A stretch of 64,000 nucleotides of DNA, taken from Cedecea colo (GTDB taxonomy: Bacteria > Pseudomonadota > Gammaproteobacteria > Enterobacterales > Enterobacteriaceae). A program made the translations under genes and the position numbers. Where the stretch lies: positions 372,001 to 436,000 of the forward strand of contig NZ_SOYS01000002.1 of assembly GCF_011808225.1 (NCBI RefSeq), read 5' to 3'. Of this stretch, positions 61,802-64,000 are shown in pieces; within the stretch, counting starts at the first letter, position 1; every line of letters begins with the position of its first letter. The notes under the pieces were generated by a model. The model did no database searches, was not told where the DNA came from, and saw only the letters and a list, made by a program, of their open reading frames with translations.

Positions 61802-63037
61802 TTACCCGTTATCTTCTAAATGCAAGTCACGGTTCCTTCCTCGTGTCGAAAAACGATTCACCGCCAGCATAATCATTACCGCCGCAAGCCCACCGCCCGC
61901 GCAAATACACAGCACCCAGGCGGGGTCATAATGGTCTGCGGCAAGGCCTGCAATAACCGGTAAAAACAGCGTAATCGCCAGCTGTAAGCGCCAGGATTTC
62001 GCCATTGCCATGCCGGTTACCGCAGCGGGGAAAGTTCGCATAATATTTAGCGTTGCCAGAACGTAAACGATATTTGTGAAAATATGCGCCGCTACAATCA
62101 GCAACATTGCCATGCCCTGGCTATGCGTTATCGAAACCAGTGCATAACAACAAATAAACAGCGCGAGGAAAACCACGAACACATTTAGCTTGCCGCTATA
62201 GTGTTTAAGCTGCGCTTCCGACAGTAACAACGGGCCGATCAGCTGCCCGAAACTGCGTGCTAAAAGCAGTATTAATCCCGTGTCTGTTACCTCGCCGCTA
62301 AAATTTACCGCCAGCGCAGGAAGCAGTGCCATTGCCGGTGCGCCGACCAGGGCGAGTGAAGGCAATAGCAGCAAGCTGCGGCGCTGTAGCTGATTAAGTT
62401 CCCGCCATCTGAGCTCCCCGCCTGCTTCACCGCTCTTCAACTGTTCAACGGCCCGATAATTTCGATGCGCAGCAAATAGCAACCCGATGGATAAAGCAAA
62501 ACTCAGTGCATCCAAAGCGAGGATTAGCTGCGACGGCAATCTTCCGTAAAGTAGCGTGCCGATGCCGATCCCAAGGATAACGTTTGCCGCAAAGATCAGC
62601 GTTTCCATACCCGAAGCCGCGGGAAGATCCGCAGGTTGCAGGCCATTTTTCAGCAGTTGACTTAATACCGGCACCGCCATTCCGCCGGCAAAAGCGGCTA
62701 CGGCCTGGCTTAACAAAAGCAGAACCTGGTTATCGCTGTATAAAGACCACAGCGGGAAAACGAGTCCGGCAAGTCCGAGCATCTCGCTCATCGCCAGGAT
62801 ATGGATAAGCGGTAACCTTTTCAGAAACTTTTCGGCCATAAGGCTGCCGGGGATACCCGGCGCCAGCGCCAGAATATAGGCAAGGGTCAGCGCCGAGGGT
62901 TTTGCCTCAAGCGTGAGCAGCTTTCCAAATACGATAACGTAGGTAAGGCCGTTGCCTATAGATGAGAGCAGCAGCGCGCCGCCAAGCAGCGCAAACCAGC
63001 GATACTGCCGCAGGCAGCGTAAGATGAGAAAAAACAT
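61802..63037 (-). CDS. Accessory MFS transporter (not in E. coli K-12 at this site)
   Basis: A 411-residue protein with about twelve hydrophobic segments and an MFS layout (SSIGNGLTYVIVFGKLL, ILALAPGIPGSLMAEKFLKR). It resembles drug-efflux-type MFS proteins in general shape; the substrate is unknown. The start ATG 63037 has AAGG upstream. It lies between rybB and rcdA, where E. coli K-12, as I recall, has no such gene, and on the same strand as rcdA, 159 bp downstream, so it may be under RcdA control. The C-terminus is charged (STRGRNRDLHLEDNG). Confidence 0.75.
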   Translation of the reverse strand: MFFLILRCLRQYRWFALLGGALLLSSIGNGLTYVIVFGKLLTLEAKPSALTLAYILALAPGIPGSLMAEKFLKRLPLIHILAMSEMLGLAGLVFPLWSLYSDNQVLLLLSQAVAAFAGGMAVPVLSQLLKNGLQPADLPAASGMETLIFAANVILGIGIGTLLYGRLPSQLILALDALSFALSIGLLFAAHRNYRAVEQLKSGEAGGELRWRELNQLQRRSLLLLPSLALVGAPAMALLPALAVNFSGEVTDTGLILLLARSFGQLIGPLLLSEAQLKHYSGKLNVFVVFLALFICCYALVSITHSQGMAMLLIVAAHIFTNIVYVLATLNIMRTFPAAVTGMAMAKSWRLQLAITLFLPVIAGLAADHYDPAWVLCICAGGGLAAVMIMLAVNRFSTRGRNRDLHLEDNG

Positions 63038-63196
63038 AGGTTATCCCTTATCAACAAGCACAAGTAGGTCGCCGACGATGAAGTCGGGGTTAGGTCTGTG
63101 TTTATCGGTAAAGGGACAGCTACATTGGCGGGAAACCTACATTAAGCATCTGCTGCAAACTCTAGCTAACAAACGCCAGAATTTCACCTGCCAGAT

Positions 63197-63742
63197 TTAG
63201 CGCACGATTTTCGCAACCATCCGGGTGAGATCTTCGCGGCTCATCGGCTCGCGATCGGTGACGTAATGCAGCGTCATGCCTTCAATAAAAGCATCCAGCG
63301 TGCGGGCGGTTATCGGGTCGAAGAAGGCTTCCAGCGTCTGCTGGCTGCGACACATCCAGTCCTGCATGATAGTTTTGAGCGGCGGTGTACAGTTGGCGTA
63401 AGCATAAAGCTGGTACATTACCTGCAGGTTATAAGACGTCGCGATCGTCTCGCCGCAAATCATGTCGACGATGGCTTCGCAGGCTTCATCCGCATTTTTT
63501 GCCTGCTCAAGGCGGGCGCGATAGCTGTCTGACATTTCCAGCGCAAACTGCGTAAAGGCTTCGCTAAGCAGCGAATCTATGCCGTCAAAATAGTAGGTCA
63601 TCGACCCCAGCGAAACGCCCGCCGCGGCAGCGATTTTACGGTGCGTGATGTGGCTGATGCCGTGTTCCACCAGCATATCCAGCGTGGCTTGCAGAATGCG
63701 GGCGCGCCTGTCCGGATCGTTGCGCGGGGGTGCTTTGCTCAT
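63197..63742 (-). CDS. rcdA: TetR-family regulator RcdA
   Basis: A 181-residue TetR-type repressor/activator similar to E. coli RcdA (YbjK), which controls csgD and stress genes. The N-terminal HTH is ILQATLDMLVEHGISHITHR then AAGVSLGSMTYYFDG; the C-terminal region ends DAFIEGMTLHYVTDREPMSREDL as in E. coli. Start ATG 63742 (MSKAPPRNDPDRRARIL) with AGGA upstream; the frame is open to 63805 without conservation. It is divergent from ybjJ. Confidence 0.92.
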   Translation of the reverse strand: MSKAPPRNDPDRRARILQATLDMLVEHGISHITHRKIAAAAGVSLGSMTYYFDGIDSLLSEAFTQFALEMSDSYRARLEQAKNADEACEAIVDMICGETIATSYNLQVMYQLYAYANCTPPLKTIMQDWMCRSQQTLEAFFDPITARTLDAFIEGMTLHYVTDREPMSREDLTRMVAKIVR

Positions 63743-63797
63743 GCTAAATCCTGTTGAGTGCCTTTCACGTTGCGATGAAAAGAGTTTAACCATGATT

Positions 63798-63813
63798 GTG
63801 TACAAATGTACAC
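63798..63813. promoter_or_regulatory. Palindrome in the rcdA-ybjJ gap, candidate RcdA operator
   Basis: A perfect 16-bp inverted repeat GTGTACA-AA-TGTACAC in the 123-bp gap between the divergent rcdA and ybjJ. TetR regulators usually bind palindromes in their own divergent promoter region. Assignment to RcdA is inference. Confidence 0.5.
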
Positions 63814-63865
63814 GGTCTTGCTAGTGTAAATGTTATCTATCTCAAATGACTGATTGGTTCTGTCC

Positions 63866-64000
63866 ATGCCTGCCGCTTCAACCCAAAGAAAAGCCCTATT
63901 GCATCGCACCTGGGCGCTGTTTGCCTTCTTCTTTCTTCCCGGCCTCGTGATGGCTTCCTGGGCGACGCGCACCCCGGCAATCCGCGACACGCTTAACGTT
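63866..64000 (+). CDS. ybjJ: MFS transporter YbjJ, 5' part
   Basis: The first 45 codons of an MFS gene, from ATG 63866 to the window end: the sequence [20 protein letters not shown] followed by [12 protein letters not shown] is the N-terminus of E. coli YbjJ (FucP-like MFS family). Divergent from rcdA, as in E. coli. The substrate is unknown. Confidence 0.88.
   Translation, partial: MPAASTQRKALLHRTWALFAFFFLPGLVMASWATRTPAIRDTLNV

Overview
The window is a chromosomal segment of a gamma-proteobacterium of the family Enterobacteriaceae. Gene content and order follow the Escherichia coli aroA to ybjJ interval (about minute 19-20 of K-12) almost gene for gene, and most products can be recognised from memory by near-full-length similarity. 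The sequence is dense, moderately GC-rich and almost entirely core genome: no prophage, insertion sequence, integron, CRISPR array, rRNA or tRNA was seen. The genus cannot be fixed from this alone (Enterobacter, Cedecea, Kosakonia or a relative would fit).

Layout. 1-3300: aroA (cut by the window edge), serC and ycaP on the minus strand. 3400-10040: ycaO, then the anaerobic formate block focA-pflB-pflA on the plus strand. 10200-19600: ycaD, serS, rarA-lolA, ftsK and lrp on the minus strand. 20067-25900: trxB, cydDC, aat and infA on the plus strand. 25990-28614: clpA and clpS (minus), with divergent cspD. 29246-34395: macAB and the OLD-type ATPase/nuclease gene ybjD (minus). 34672-43775: lysO, hcp-hcr, poxB-ltaE-ybjT and ybjS (plus). 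43776-44926: ybjQ-amiD (minus). 45034-49548: ybjP and the arginine transporter artPIQM plus artJ (plus). 49595-58605: rlmC, ybjO, potFGHI, ybjN, rimK, nfsA and ybjC (minus). 58787-64000: grxA, ybjM (minus), ybjL, the sRNA gene rybB, an accessory MFS transporter, rcdA and the start of ybjJ.

Functionally the segment combines anaerobic and nitrosative metabolism (focA-pflBA, hcp-hcr, cydDC), envelope export (lolA, macAB, ybjL), amino acid and polyamine uptake (art, pot), proteolysis (ClpAS), chromosome segregation (ftsK) and redox control (trxB, grxA, nfsA). Against my recollection of E. coli K-12, dmsABC/ycaC (between pflA and serS), the serW tRNA (infA-clpA), a full ybjX (macA-ybjD) and aqpZ (ybjD-lysO) are absent, and an MFS gene has been added between rybB and rcdA.

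The most unusual signal is non-coding. Three intergenic spots (5213-5390, 10043-10202, 59078-59261) share one architecture: a terminator hairpin, a short terminal repeat, a body of about 95-110 bp, the inverted terminal repeat, then a second copy of the same hairpin followed by the T tract. Two bodies are clearly homologous and the third shares the ends. This looks like a family of miniature mobile elements that sits inside transcription terminators. An ERIC element with an internal insertion lies between pflB and pflA, and one clear REP sequence lies between artJ and rlmC.
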